Positions 46,042 through 55,459 of a DNA stretch of 64,000 nucleotides are shown piece by piece; the first letter of the stretch is position 1, and each line of letters begins with the position of its first letter. The translations under genes and the position numbers were made by a program. Below the pieces are notes generated by a model that was given only the letters and a program-made list of their open reading frames with translations, was not told the origin of the DNA and did not search any database. Source of the stretch: Pelagerythrobacter marinus. GTDB taxonomy: Bacteria; Pseudomonadota; Alphaproteobacteria; Sphingomonadales; Sphingomonadaceae. The DNA lies in NCBI RefSeq assembly GCF_009827515.1, contig NZ_WTYO01000003.1:62001-126000 (forward strand). The letters run 5' to 3'.

Positions 46042-46611
46042 TCAGCGATTGGCGCCCGGCACCCATTTGACGTCCGCCGCGCCATTGTCGTTCAGCACGC
46101 GGGCGAGGACGAAGAGATGGTCCGACAGGCGGTTGACGTAGGCGAGGGCCGCGGGGTTGACCGGCTCGTCCGCCGCGAGGGCCGCCACGGCCCGCTCCGC
46201 CTCGCGCACGGCGGCGCGGGCCACGTGCACGCGTGTCGCGGCCTCGCTGCCGCCGGGCAGGACGAAGCTCTTCAGCGGCTCCAGCGTCTCGTTGTGTCGA
46301 TCGATCTCGCGCTCCAGCCATTCGACCTGGGCCGGGACGACGCGCAGGACCATCTCGGAGGGCTCGAAATCCTCGCCCGGCGTGGCAAGATCGGCGCCGA
46401 GATCGAACAGGTCGTTCTGGATCCGGTGGATCGCCCCGGCATGGGGGCCGCCGGCAAGCGCCGCGGCGGCGAGGCCGAGCGCGCTGTTGGCGGCGTCCAC
46501 CCGCCCGATCGCGGCGATGCGCGGCGAATGCTTGGCCGTGCGCGAACCGTCGACCAGCCCGGTCGTGCCGTCGTCGCCGGTGCGGGTATAGATCCGGTTG
46601 AGCCTGACCAT
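46042..46611 (-). CDS. Cob(I)alamin adenosyltransferase, PduO type
   Basis: 189 aa from ATG 46611 (MVRLNRIYTRTGDDGTTGL), containing the ATP-binding TRTGDDGTTGL motif. Other motifs: LFDLGADLATP, FVLPGGSEAATRVHVAR and VNRLSDHLFVLAR. Makes adenosylcobalamin from cob(I)alamin and ATP. Located 17 nt after the HIG1-domain gene. Confidence 0.94.
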   Translation of the reverse strand: MVRLNRIYTRTGDDGTTGLVDGSRTAKHSPRIAAIGRVDAANSALGLAAAALAGGPHAGAIHRIQNDLFDLGADLATPGEDFEPSEMVLRVVPAQVEWLEREIDRHNETLEPLKSFVLPGGSEAATRVHVARAAVREAERAVAALAADEPVNPAALAYVNRLSDHLFVLARVLNDNGAADVKWVPGANR

Positions 46612-46628
46612 CGGCGCGCGCCCGCGCG

Positions 46629-46859
46629 TCAGTTGGCGATCGCGAGCAGGATCGCCACGACGACGACCGCCAGGGCCTGGTACTTGATGCGGGCGAACAT
46701 CATCTTGTTCTGCATCAGCTGCATCTCGCTCGCGCCCTCGGCATCGTCGCGCTCCAGGTCCATCTTGGTGCTCTTGAGGAAGGCGACGATCCCGCGCACC
46801 AGCGAATAGACCACCAGGGCGACGAGGATGACGAGGACGATGGCGAGAAAAGTGGTCAT
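46629..46859 (-). CDS. HIG1-domain (twin transmembrane) protein
   Basis: 76 aa with two membrane helices separated by a charged loop containing NKMMFARIKYQ, the HIG1-type motif. Bacterial HIG1 proteins are suspected cytochrome oxidase assembly or stability factors. Starts within the gluQRS stop (4-nt overlap). Confidence 0.83.
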   Translation of the reverse strand: MTTFLAIVLVILVALVVYSLVRGIVAFLKSTKMDLERDDAEGASEMQLMQNKMMFARIKYQALAVVVVAILLAIAN

Positions 46860-47797
46860 GTCCCGCGATGTAGGCGCTGGCCGAGCGAAATGCCAGCCGG
46901 GAAGCGATGCCCGCGCAGCGCCGCGGCCAGGGCCGCGCCGTCTTCCCCCGCGTGCCGCCGGTCAGCCAGCGAGGGCGAATTGCGCCGCTTGGCCAGCTTC
47001 GTGCCGGTGGCATCGTCGATCAGCAGCGGGTGATGGTGCCAGCGCGGCACCGGCAGGCCCAGCAGGGCCTGGAGCAGGCGGTGCACGTGGGTCGCGGCGA
47101 ACAGGTCGCGCCCGCGCGTGACCAGCGATACCCCGTCGGCCGCGTCGTCGAGCGTCGCCGCGAGGTGATAGCTCGCCGGCTCGTTCTTGCGCACCAGCAC
47201 GACATCGCCCAGCCGCGCCGGGTCGGCCCGCTGCGGGCCGGCCAGCGCATCGACCCATTCGAGCGGCCCGGTGCGGGCGAGCGCGGCGGCGACGTCGAGC
47301 CGCCAGGCGACCGGCACGCCCGGGGCCGGCGCGCCGCGCCCCCGGCAGGTGCCCGGATAGACCGGCCCTTCCGGCCCCGTTTCGCGCGCGCTCGCTGCGA
47401 TCTGCGCCCGGGTGCAGGTGCAGGGATAGAGCAGCCCCTCGGCGCGCAGGCGGTCGGCGGCGGCGGCATAGTCGGCCAGCCGGGCGGACTGGGGCGCGAC
47501 CTCGGCCCATTCGAGGCCCAGCCAGGCGAGGTCGGCACGGAACTCCTCCGCCAGTTCGGGGCGGCTGCGCGCCCCGTCGATATCCTCGATCCGCAGAAGG
47601 AAGCGCCCGCCCGCCTCCCGCGCGAGATCGTGCGCGACCAGCGCGGCAAAGGCGTGCCCCAGGTGCAGCGAACCGTTCGGGCTGGGGGCGAAGCGGGTGG
47701 TGACCAGGGCCGTACCTTTCGTGACTCGAAAGCCGCGACTCGCGCAAAAAGCTTGTGGATTCGGCCCATGTAACAGGCTTGACGCTTTTTGCCGCAA
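46856..47797 (-). CDS. gluQRS: Glutamyl-queuosine tRNA(Asp) synthetase
   Basis: A truncated GluRS-like enzyme: TTRFAPSPNGSLHLGHA (HIGH-like), FLLRIEDIDGARSRP, zinc-type CTCTRAQ and the KMSKS-like GTKLAKRRNS. It loads glutamate onto queuosine of tRNA-Asp. The start is unclear: TTG at 47797 gives a 31-residue extension absent from typical homologs, while a CTG at 47707 follows AAAGG at good spacing and would give the usual N-terminus. No tRNA-binding C-terminal domain, as expected for GluQRS. Confidence 0.9.
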   Translation of the reverse strand: MRQKASSLLHGPNPQAFCASRGFRVTKGTALVTTRFAPSPNGSLHLGHAFAALVAHDLAREAGGRFLLRIEDIDGARSRPELAEEFRADLAWLGLEWAEVAPQSARLADYAAAADRLRAEGLLYPCTCTRAQIAASARETGPEGPVYPGTCRGRGAPAPGVPVAWRLDVAAALARTGPLEWVDALAGPQRADPARLGDVVLVRKNEPASYHLAATLDDAADGVSLVTRGRDLFAATHVHRLLQALLGLPVPRWHHHPLLIDDATGTKLAKRRNSPSLADRRHAGEDGAALAAALRGHRFPAGISLGQRLHRGT

Positions 47798-47845
47798 ATG
47801 CTCCCTTCACGACATAAGGGAGGACACGCGCACGTGTCATGACCA

Positions 47846-48451
47846 ATGTTCAGGGCTGAACTGATCGAGCGCGCGGCGCGGTTCAGAAGCGCCGATGAAG
47901 ACCCGACACGCAACTTGTCGGCATGTCCATCGCTTGTCCTGAACGCCGACTATACCCCGCTGTCCTATTACCCGTTGAGCCTGTGGCCGTGGCAGACCGC
48001 GATCAAGGCGATCTTCCTCGACCGGGTGGACGTGGTCGCGACGTACGAGCGCGAGGTCCATTCCCCCTCGCTCGACATGAAGATCCCCAGCGTGATCGCG
48101 CTGCGGCAATACGTGAAGCAGTCGGAGTTCCCGGCCTTCACCCGCTTCAACGTCTTCCTGCGCGATCGCTTCGCCTGCCAGTATTGCGGCAGCCCCGACC
48201 ACCTGACCTTCGACCACGTCGTTCCCCGCCGCCAGGGGGGCAGGACGACGTGGGAGAACATCATCACCGCCTGCGCGCCGTGCAACATGAAAAAGGGCGG
48301 GCGCACCCCGCGCGAAGCGCACATGCCGGCGGTCAACCCGATCCGCCCGACCAGCTGGCAACTGCAGGAACGCGGCAAAGCCTTCCCGCCCAACTACCTC
48401 CACGAGACCTGGCGCGACTGGCTCTACTGGGACATCGAGCTGGAGGAGTGA
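47846..48451 (+). CDS. HNH endonuclease family protein
   Basis: 201 aa. An N-terminal segment LVLNADYTPLSYYPLSLWPWQ is typical of a widespread alphaproteobacterial HNH family. The nuclease core has FACQYCG, FDHVVPRRQGG, WENIITACAPCNMKKG: two CxxC zinc knuckles around the His of the HNH motif. The biological role is unknown; it is chromosomal and not part of a recognisable defence cluster. Confidence 0.9.
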   Translation: MFRAELIERAARFRSADEDPTRNLSACPSLVLNADYTPLSYYPLSLWPWQTAIKAIFLDRVDVVATYEREVHSPSLDMKIPSVIALRQYVKQSEFPAFTRFNVFLRDRFACQYCGSPDHLTFDHVVPRRQGGRTTWENIITACAPCNMKKGGRTPREAHMPAVNPIRPTSWQLQERGKAFPPNYLHETWRDWLYWDIELEE

Positions 48452-48474
48452 TGCAGGATGCGGCTCTTGCCACG

Positions 48475-48590
48475 CTCTTTCCCCTTCAGGGGAGAGATAC
48501 GCAGGCCTGGTGCGGAGCGCCTAGCCCGAGTTGAGAGGGGGGATTACGCGGCTCCCCCTCTCCCAACCCTCTCCCCTGAAGGGGAGAGGG
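48475..48590. repeat. Intergenic palindromic repeats between convergent genes
   Basis: CCCTCTCCCCT (48567-48577) and AGGGGAGAGGG (48580-48590) form an 11-bp stem with a 2-nt loop; a shorter CCCCT/AGGGG copy lies at 48481-48493. They sit between the HNH gene and kynU, which face each other, and may act as a bidirectional terminator or be copies of a dispersed intergenic repeat. Confidence 0.6.
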
Positions 48591-48603
48591 CTCTTTCCAG
48601 CAG

Positions 48604-49851
48604 TCACGTCACCGCCGCCCTCTCGCGGAACTCCTCGCGCTGCCATTCGCCGGTTTCGAGCACTTCGGCCAGGTGCCGCGCGGCGCGGGCCGCGTCTTCG
48701 AAGGAGACGTAAGCCGGGGCGAAACCGAAGCGCAGGATGTCGGGATCGCGGAAATCGCCGATCACGCCGCGGGCGATCAGCGCCTGGCAGATCGCGTAGG
48801 CTTGCCGGTGGCGGAACGAGAGCTGGCTGCCGCGCTGCATGGGATCGGCCGGGCTGGCGAGTTCGAGCGCGACGCCGAGGCCGTCGAGGCAGTCGCGGAA
48901 GAATTCCGACAGCGCGCGCGACTTGGCGGCGAGGCGGTCGATCCCGATTTCGGCCACCAGGTCCACCCCCACCTCGAGCGCGGCGAGGGCGAGGACCGGC
49001 GGCGTGCCGCACAGCAGGCGGCCGACGCCGGGGGCCGGCGCGTAGTCGTCGGAGAAGGCGAAGGGCGCGGCATGGCCCATCCAGCCGGTCAGCGGCTGTT
49101 CCAGCGCGGCGTGATGGCGCTGCGCGACATAGGCGAATGCCGGCGCGCCGGGGCCGCCGTTCAGGTACTTGTAGCCGCAGCCGACCGCGAAATCGGCCCC
49201 GCTCGCATCGAGCCCGACCGGGATCGCGCCCGCGCTGTGCGACAGGTCCCACAGGACGAGCGCCCCGGCGTCGTGCGCGGCGCGGGTCAGCGCGGCCATG
49301 TCGAACACTTCGCCGGTCTTGTAATGCACGTGGGTCAGCAGCAGCAGCGCGACGTCGCCGTCCAGCGCATCGGCCAGCCGGTCGCGCGGGGCGAGGCGGC
49401 GTTCGGCGAGGCCCTGCGCCTCCAGCCCGGCGATCATGTAGAGATCGGTCGGGAAATTGCCCGGTTCGGAGAGGACCACCTTGCGCCCCGGCCGCATGGC
49501 CAGCGCGGCGGCGATCAGCTTGAACAGGTTGACGCTGGTGCTGTCGGCGGCGACCACGGTGTCCGGCGCCGCGCCCACCAGCCGCGCGATCCTGCCGCCC
49601 ACGCGCCGGGGCAGGCCGATCCAGTCGGCCCCGCCGTTTTCGCCCGGGTTCCAGCTGCGGATCAGCCCTTCGCCCCATTCGCCGCGCACGACGCCCGCCA
49701 TGCGCTCCGCGGTCGCTTTCGGCAGCGCGCCGAGCGAATTGCCGTCGAGGTAGATCACCCCGTCGGGCAGGGCGAAGCGGTCGCGGTATTCGCGCAGCGG
49801 ATCGGCCCGGTCGCGTTCCCGCGCCGCGTCCATCATCGCACCGGCGGGCAT
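48604..49851 (-). CDS. kynU: Kynureninase
   Basis: 415 aa from ATG 49851, whose A is the last base of the kynA stop (TGATG). PLP enzyme fold: IYLDGNSLGALP at the N-terminus, ADSTSVNLFK, LLLTHVHYKTG, WDLSHSAGAIPV and the PLP-lysine in GCGYKYLNGGPG. Cleaves kynurenine or 3-hydroxykynurenine to anthranilate derivative and alanine. Coupled to kynA, it forms a tryptophan degradation unit; no formamidase gene is seen here. Confidence 0.95.
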   Translation of the reverse strand: MPAGAMMDAARERDRADPLREYRDRFALPDGVIYLDGNSLGALPKATAERMAGVVRGEWGEGLIRSWNPGENGGADWIGLPRRVGGRIARLVGAAPDTVVAADSTSVNLFKLIAAALAMRPGRKVVLSEPGNFPTDLYMIAGLEAQGLAERRLAPRDRLADALDGDVALLLLTHVHYKTGEVFDMAALTRAAHDAGALVLWDLSHSAGAIPVGLDASGADFAVGCGYKYLNGGPGAPAFAYVAQRHHAALEQPLTGWMGHAAPFAFSDDYAPAPGVGRLLCGTPPVLALAALEVGVDLVAEIGIDRLAAKSRALSEFFRDCLDGLGVALELASPADPMQRGSQLSFRHRQAYAICQALIARGVIGDFRDPDILRFGFAPAYVSFEDAARAARHLAEVLETGEWQREEFRERAAVT

Positions 49852-50642
49852 CAGATCGCCGTCCTGACGCTGAGCAGCTCGGGGAAGAAGGCCTGTTTCA
49901 GCACCCCTTCGAGATAGGGCACGCCCGGCGTGCCGCCGGTGCCCTTCTTGAAGCCAATGATCCGTTCCACCGTCTTCAGGTGGCCGAAGCGCCAGCGCTG
50001 GAAATGATACTCGAGATCGACCAGCTTCTCGGCCAGCTCGTAGAGATCCCAGTGCGCCGCCGGATCGCGGTAGATTTCGGCCCAGGCCGCCTCGACCTCG
50101 GCCGAATGTTCCCACGGCAGGCGATGGTCGCGTTCCAGCACCGCGTCCGGGATCGCGAGGCCACGCCGGGCGAGCAGGCGCATCGTTTCGGCATAGATGC
50201 TCGGCCGGTCCAGCTCGGCCCGCAGCGCCGCGGCCACATCGGGCGTCGCCTCGTGCATCGTCACCATGTCGGGATTGCGCCCGCCGAGCAGGAATTCCAT
50301 CAGCCGGTACTGCGCCGACTGGAACCCGCTGGAATTGCCCAGGTGCGGGCGCACCGTCGAATAGTCGTGCGGCGTCATCGTGGAGAGCACGTCCCACGAC
50401 TGGATCAGCTGCCCCTGCGCGCGGGCGACCCGGGCCAGCATCTTGAACGCCGGGCGCAGGCGATCCTCGCGGATGAAGCCGCGCGCGGCCTCCAGCTCGT
50501 GCAGGCACAGCTTGAGCCACAGCTCGCTGGCCTGGTGGACGATGATGAACAGCATCTCGTCGTGCGCGCCGGAGACCGGGTGCTGCGCCGCCAGAACGCG
50601 GTCGAGATCGAGATAGGATGAATAGGTTACGTCGCGGGCCAT
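49851..50642 (-). CDS. kynA: Tryptophan 2,3-dioxygenase
   Basis: 263 aa, heme-dependent all-helical enzyme. Motifs: DEMLFIIVHQASELWLKL, SWDVLSTMTPHDYSTVRPHL, SGFQSAQYRLMEF and the C-terminal FGHLKTVERIIGFKKGTGGT with the heme-ligand His region. Opens the indole ring of tryptophan to N-formylkynurenine. First gene of the kynA-kynU pair. Confidence 0.96.
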   Translation of the reverse strand: MARDVTYSSYLDLDRVLAAQHPVSGAHDEMLFIIVHQASELWLKLCLHELEAARGFIREDRLRPAFKMLARVARAQGQLIQSWDVLSTMTPHDYSTVRPHLGNSSGFQSAQYRLMEFLLGGRNPDMVTMHEATPDVAAALRAELDRPSIYAETMRLLARRGLAIPDAVLERDHRLPWEHSAEVEAAWAEIYRDPAAHWDLYELAEKLVDLEYHFQRWRFGHLKTVERIIGFKKGTGGTPGVPYLEGVLKQAFFPELLSVRTAI

Positions 50643-50692
50643 GGCGAAGGGACTAGCGCCAAGCGGTGACGATTGAAACTATGCCCCCGATC

Positions 50693-51115
50693 CTAGCCTT
50701 CGATCGTGCGGGTTTCGGGGTGGTGCTTGTCGAGGTGCTTGCGCACGATCTTGAGGTTGCGCGTGTTGGAGCGGAACGCGAGGTCGAAGGCATCGCCTGC
50801 CAGCGGCACCGCGCCCAGCGCCGTGTCGAACGCGATATTGCCCGCCATGCGCCACAGCTTCCACTTCGGCAGGCCGAGGTTGCGCGCTTCCCACACGATA
50901 TAGCCGCCCATCGCGGCGGTGATCAGGTCGCCGACCACGGGCACGAGGCCGACGATCGCGTCGAGCCCCACCGCGTAGTTGATGCCCGGGATGCGGAAAC
51001 TGCGTTCGAGCAGGAATTCCATCGTCTCGATCCGGCGGCGGATCGATTGCGGGTCGGTTCCGGTGGGCAGTTCGACGCCCATCGGGCGCGGCTGCTGCTG
51101 CCGGTTCTGGGTCAT
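50693..51115 (-). CDS. DUF4112 protein
   Basis: 140 aa. DUF4112 signature INYAVGLDAIVGLVPVVGDLI and GNIAFDTALGAVPLAGDAFD, the two Gly/Asp-containing hydrophobic segments that define the family. Function unknown. Located between kynA and the lipoprotein gene on the same strand. Confidence 0.87.
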   Translation of the reverse strand: MTQNRQQQPRPMGVELPTGTDPQSIRRRIETMEFLLERSFRIPGINYAVGLDAIVGLVPVVGDLITAAMGGYIVWEARNLGLPKWKLWRMAGNIAFDTALGAVPLAGDAFDLAFRSNTRNLKIVRKHLDKHHPETRTIEG

Positions 51116-51133
51116 GGCGTTCTCCTCGCACCC

Positions 51134-52609
51134 CTAGATGGGGCGCATGGCCAGCGGCAGCAAGGGATGGATGTTCCAGCGGTTTTCGCGGAACCCCTCA
51201 ACCCCGCCGCGCACCAGTGACCAGCGGATCGGCGCGCCGATCGGGATATAGACATTGCTCGCCGCCAGCTCGGCCTCCGCCTCGGCATAGAGGGCGGAGC
51301 GGACCATCGGGTTCTGGGCAGAGAGCGCCTCTTCCACCCGCGCGTCGGCCTCGGGCGAGCAGAGCCCGCCGCGCAAGTCGCAGGCGAACTGGTTGAGGAA
51401 CCATCGCGCGCCGCCATAGCGCGCGACCCGGTCGACCAGGACGAGATCGGCCTCGCGCGGGTCGTCGGCGCGTTCGAGCGCAACGCCGATCGCGGCGAAA
51501 TCCTCGGCCAGGCCGGAAAAGAGCAGGTCGGAACCCGGCCCCTGCGGCAGGGCCAGCGTGACGCGGGCCGTGCGCCCTTCCTCCGCGCCCAGCCAGCCGG
51601 CGATGCGCCGCGCGGCGAGGGTGCGGCGCGCCTCGGGCGAAAGGTCGCTCCAGCGTTCGTCGATCGTGCCGATGTCGTCGGGCAGGCCCGGCGCGACGAT
51701 CCGCGTCGTCGGCACCCAGCCGCCGATATTGAACGGTTGCAGCAATTGCGGCCGGTCGATCGCCATGGCCAACGCCTCGCGCCGGGCGGCATCGCCCAGC
51801 AGCCCCTCGCCCGAGCGGACGCGCAGCCCGAACAGGCCGAGCGCGGCGTCGAGCCGCACCGTCCCGCGCGAGAGCGCGCCGACATCGGCCAGCGGCAGGT
51901 TGGCGAGCGTGCCGTTGAGCACGAGATCGGCCTCCCCCGCGTCGAATGCGTCGACCGCCGCGCGGGCCGGCAGGGCGCGCACGTGGACCTGGCGGATCCG
52001 CTCGTTCCATTCGGGCACTTCGGGCAGGCCGCGGGTTTCGGGCGGGCGCGGCTGCAGCAGCCAGCCGTCCTCGGTTTCGGTCGCGGCCATCGGCCCCGTC
52101 CCTTCGCCGCCCCGGCGCAGGCCCAGTTCGGGCTGGGCCAGGATCTGCAGCAGGTCGGGCAGCGGGCTGGTCAGGCGGATTTCGACCACGCGCCCGGTCA
52201 TCGCCCGCACTTCGCTGACCTTGTCGAGGTCGCGGCCGAGCGAGGTCCCGCGCAGGCGGCGCAATATGCCGCGCAGCTCGTCGCGGACATGCTCGGCCTC
52301 GATCTGGGTGCCGTCGCTCCAGCGCGAATTGCGCAGGCGGAAGATGTAGCTGAGGCCGTCGTCGGTCACGACCCAGCGTTCGGCAACCGCGGGGACCACC
52401 CCGCCCGTGGCATCGAGCGCCACCAGCCCTTCGGCCGTCGCCGCGCGCAAGTGCTGGGCCGCCGGCGACAGGCGCAGGCCGGTCTGCTCGAACTCCTCCG
52501 GCTCCCCGATGAAGACGACGTTGACGAGATCGTCGCGCCCGCCGGAACAGCCGGCGAGGAGACACGCGACAGCGGCACAGGCCAGGGCGATCGGGCGGGA
52601 CAGTGGCAT
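51134..52609 (-). CDS. Periplasmic peptide-type ABC transporter substrate-binding lipoprotein
   Basis: 491 aa. A lipobox LLAGC at about residue 17-21 marks a lipoprotein. The extracellular-solute-binding family 5 pattern is visible (DDGLSYIFRLRNSRWSDGTQIEAEHV in two pieces, RREALAMAIDRPQLLQ, and DLSPEARRTLAARRIAGW). No permease or ATPase genes are beside it, so it is orphan and its ligand is unknown. Confidence 0.86.
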   Translation of the reverse strand: MPLSRPIALACAAVACLLAGCSGGRDDLVNVVFIGEPEEFEQTGLRLSPAAQHLRAATAEGLVALDATGGVVPAVAERWVVTDDGLSYIFRLRNSRWSDGTQIEAEHVRDELRGILRRLRGTSLGRDLDKVSEVRAMTGRVVEIRLTSPLPDLLQILAQPELGLRRGGEGTGPMAATETEDGWLLQPRPPETRGLPEVPEWNERIRQVHVRALPARAAVDAFDAGEADLVLNGTLANLPLADVGALSRGTVRLDAALGLFGLRVRSGEGLLGDAARREALAMAIDRPQLLQPFNIGGWVPTTRIVAPGLPDDIGTIDERWSDLSPEARRTLAARRIAGWLGAEEGRTARVTLALPQGPGSDLLFSGLAEDFAAIGVALERADDPREADLVLVDRVARYGGARWFLNQFACDLRGGLCSPEADARVEEALSAQNPMVRSALYAEAEAELAASNVYIPIGAPIRWSLVRGGVEGFRENRWNIHPLLPLAMRPI

Positions 52610-52682
52610 CGCGATGCTGACTAGCAGGCTATCGCCGCGAGGTCAGCGGGCAAGCGCAGCCGCGCGGCGCGCGTTCGCCGGG

Positions 52683-53060
52683 TCAGAGCTTGCGCAGGCG
52701 CGAAGGGTCGATCGACATGCGATCGGGCAGGATCGAGGCCGGCCGAACGTAGCGCGGCGTGCCCTCGCCGCCGCCGCCCACCGGCGCGCGCACGGCCTTG
52801 GCGTCGATCGCCTCGGCAAAGGCAATGCCGAAGCGCTTGTCCTGGACCCAGGCGACCGATCCTTCGACCCAGCCGACGTTGCGCAGGTCCACCGCCAGGC
52901 GCGTGCCGCGCTCGACCTGGACTTCGCCTTCGGCCATCATGCCGCCCGCCGACAGGTTGCGCACCTTGACCCGGTGCTCCGCCGAATCGCCGGCGATGCG
53001 CACCGTGGCCAGGAGGAACAGGCTGTCCCTGGCAATGTGACGCGTATCGACGCCGGACAT
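52683..53060 (-). CDS. PilZ-domain protein
   Basis: 125 aa with one PilZ domain: RDSLFLLATVRI, then KVRNLSAGGMMAEG (the NxSxxG motif) and VAWVQDKRFGIAF. The RxxxR that contacts cyclic-di-GMP is weak at the N-terminus, so binding is uncertain. Likely a small signalling adaptor. Confidence 0.85.
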   Translation of the reverse strand: MSGVDTRHIARDSLFLLATVRIAGDSAEHRVKVRNLSAGGMMAEGEVQVERGTRLAVDLRNVGWVEGSVAWVQDKRFGIAFAEAIDAKAVRAPVGGGGEGTPRYVRPASILPDRMSIDPSRLRKL

Positions 53061-53246
53061 CGTTCGCCTTTCGTCCTTTCTTCGGCCACCGCCCCGGCCC
53101 CGGCGCGAAACGGAACCGCGCGGGCCGGGAAATACGAAGGGTCTTCTAGCGGGGGAGAGGCTAATGAAGCTTTAACCCCCTGCCCCGGACCTGGCCCCGA
53201 AACCTGGCCCCGAATACCGGCCCGGCGGGCGACCGGCGGCGCGCCT

Positions 53247-53705
53247 TCAGTCGTCGCGCGAGATCTTCTCGCGCCGCTCGTGCGCTTCCTGCGCCTCGAC
53301 CGTCATCGTCGCGACCGGGCGGGCGATCAGCCGGCGCAGGCCGATCGGATCGCCGGTCACCTCGCAATAGCCGTATTCGCCCTCGTCCAGGCGGCGCAGG
53401 GCGGCATCGATCTTGGCGATCAGCTTGCGCTGCCGGTCGCGGGTGCGCAGCTCGATGCTCCAGTCGGTCTCGCTCGATGCGCGGTCGTTCAGGTCCGGCT
53501 CGCGGATCGGGCCGTCCTGCAGGGACTGCAGCGTCGCGGACGACGCGTTGAGGATCGATCGTTTCCATTCGAGCAGCAGCATGCGGAAGAAGTTCACCTG
53601 CCGCTCGTTCATGTAAGGCTCGTCGTCGCTCGGCTCGTAATCCGGCGCGATAGCTTGTCTGGCCTGTTCGAGAACTTCGATGTCGGTGGTCGTCGCCGAC
53701 GCCAT
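53247..53705 (-). CDS. dksA: DksA/TraR-family RNA polymerase regulator
   Basis: 152 aa: YMNERQVNFFRMLLLEWKR begins the coiled coil, then KIDAALRRLDEGEYGYCEVTGDPIGLRRLIARP and an acidic tail. Only one zinc-finger Cys remains (YCEVTGDPIG), the usual state in alphaproteobacterial DksA. With ppGpp it adjusts rRNA and amino-acid gene transcription. Confidence 0.92.
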   Translation of the reverse strand: MASATTTDIEVLEQARQAIAPDYEPSDDEPYMNERQVNFFRMLLLEWKRSILNASSATLQSLQDGPIREPDLNDRASSETDWSIELRTRDRQRKLIAKIDAALRRLDEGEYGYCEVTGDPIGLRRLIARPVATMTVEAQEAHERREKISRDD

Positions 53706-53993
53706 ATGTGCCTCTCAACCCCTGCCGGCAGCCGCCGGCGTTACCTGTCCGGCCCGCCGGCGTGTCCGACGGTCCGGGCCCCGCAGGGCGCGCCTATAAG
53801 CGGGGGTCAGGGCACGCACAAGCGGCAATTGGAAACGCGCCGGGAAATGGCCGGGAATTCATCTCCCGCCCCGGCGCCGACCGCCCGCGCCGGGCCATTG
53901 CCAGCGCGATGTTAACCTTTTGTTGACCATAATCGGGGCAAGCCGTGACCGGGCGGCATTGGGGATCGCCCGCAAGCAAACGGGGGGCATGAC

Positions 53994-54323
53994 ATGAAGC
54001 TCACTCCTATCGAAGGCGGGATGGCCGTCCCGGCCGACACCGCCGCCGCCGACCTGCTGGTCGCGCGCTGCCTGGCCGCCGCGGCGCAGGGCGACGCGAT
54101 GGCCTATTTCGACCTCGGCGTGGCCTTTTCGACCGGCGACCACGAAGTCGCCTGCGACCTGGTGGAAGCGCACAAGTGGTTCAACCTCGCGGCGCTGAAC
54201 GGCCACGAGGAAGCGGCCGTGTGCCGCGCCGACATCGCCGAGGAAATGACCGCGCGCGAAATCGCCGAGGCCCAGCGCCGGGCGCGCGAGTGGCTGAACG
54301 CGGAAGAACGCAGCGCGGCCTAG
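53994..54323 (+). CDS. Sel1-repeat-like small protein
   Basis: 109 aa; AQGDAMAYFDLGVAFSTG and DLVEAHKWFNLAALNGHEEA are Sel1-like helix pairs, followed by a charged helix. Likely a small protein-interaction module. Convergent with the GNAT gene, sharing CTAG across the two stops. Confidence 0.8.
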   Translation: MKLTPIEGGMAVPADTAAADLLVARCLAAAAQGDAMAYFDLGVAFSTGDHEVACDLVEAHKWFNLAALNGHEEAAVCRADIAEEMTAREIAEAQRRAREWLNAEERSAA

Positions 54324-55459
54324 CCTTCGCGGAAAGGCGTGTGCTCGCCCAAGGCCGAGCGGTCCTGCGCCACGGCGTCGCGTTCGTGCCGAAGGTATTC
54401 GGCCACCGCCTCGCGCAATCCCGGGTCGGCGATCCAGTGCGCCGACCAGGTTTCCACCGGCTCGTATCCGCGCATCAGCTTGTGCCCGCCCTGGGCACCG
54501 GCTTCCACCCGGGCGAGGCCGCGCGCGATCGCGGCGTCGATCGCCTGGTAGTAACACAGCTCGAAATGCAGGAACCGGCGCTGCTCGCGACAGCCCCAGT
54601 AGCGGCCGAACAGCGTGTCGCCGCCGATGAAGTTCAGCGCCCCCGCGATCGGCTCCGCGCCGTCGAAGGCCAGGACCAGCAGGATGCGGTCGGCCATCCG
54701 TTCCCCCAGCAGGGTGAAGGCCTCGCGCGTCAGGTAGGGCTGCCCCCACTTGCGCGCGCCGGTGTCCTGGTAGAACGTCCAGAACGCGTCCCAGTGTTCG
54801 GGCGCGATCGCGTCGCCGGTCAAGTGGCGGATCTCCAGCCCTTCGCGGGCCGCGGCGCGTTCCTTGCGGATCGCCTTGCGCTTGCGCGAACTGAGCGCGC
54901 CGAGGAAGCCGTCGAAACTGTCGTAGCCGCGATTTTCCCAGTGGAACTGGATATCGCTGCGCATCAGCCAGCCGCCCCGTTCGAACAGCGCGCGCTGGTC
55001 CGGCGCGATGAACGTGGCATGGGCCGAAGACAGGGCGAACCGGGCGCAGACCGCCTGCGCCGCGCGCAGCAGCAGCGCGGCGTCGTCGTCGCTGCGGGCC
55101 AGCAGGCGCGGCCCGGTCGCCGGGGTGAAAGGCGCGGCGACCTGGAGCTTGGGGTAATAGGCCCCGCCCGCGCGCTCGTAGGCATCGGCCCAGGCATGGT
55201 CGAACACGTATTCGCCCTGGCTGTGCGACTTGACGTAGGACGGCATGGCCGCGGCCAGCACCTGGCCCGCGCCGCGTTCGACCACGATCGGCAGCGGCTG
55301 CCAGCCGGTGCCCGGCCCGACGCTGCCCGAATCCTCCAGCGCGGTGAGGAAATCCCACGAGACGAAGGGATTGTCGGTGCCCGCCAGCCGGTCCCAGGCG
55401 TCGCGCGGCAGCGCGCCGACCGCATCGGCCACGCGGATCCGCTCTTCGCCCGCACTCAC
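54320..55459 (-). CDS. GNAT / peptidogalycan-type acyltransferase (DUF482)
   Basis: 379 aa starting with GTG 55459, which overlaps the previous stop. DUF482 marks: NPFVSWDFLTALEDSGS, MPSYVKSHSQGEYVFD, and QPYLTREAFTLLGERM, VEAGAQGGHKLMRGYEP. These proteins have a GNAT-like fold; the acceptor is unknown. Last gene of a five-gene operon. Confidence 0.88.
   Translation of the reverse strand: MSAGEERIRVADAVGALPRDAWDRLAGTDNPFVSWDFLTALEDSGSVGPGTGWQPLPIVVERGAGQVLAAAMPSYVKSHSQGEYVFDHAWADAYERAGGAYYPKLQVAAPFTPATGPRLLARSDDDAALLLRAAQAVCARFALSSAHATFIAPDQRALFERGGWLMRSDIQFHWENRGYDSFDGFLGALSSRKRKAIRKERAAAREGLEIRHLTGDAIAPEHWDAFWTFYQDTGARKWGQPYLTREAFTLLGERMADRILLVLAFDGAEPIAGALNFIGGDTLFGRYWGCREQRRFLHFELCYYQAIDAAIARGLARVEAGAQGGHKLMRGYEPVETWSAHWIADPGLREAVAEYLRHERDAVAQDRSALGEHTPFREG

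Noticed and set aside
48475-48590. Possible transposon ends at the palindromes between the HNH gene and kynU
   Set aside because: No open frame between the repeats and no target duplication; better explained as intergenic terminator-like repeats.
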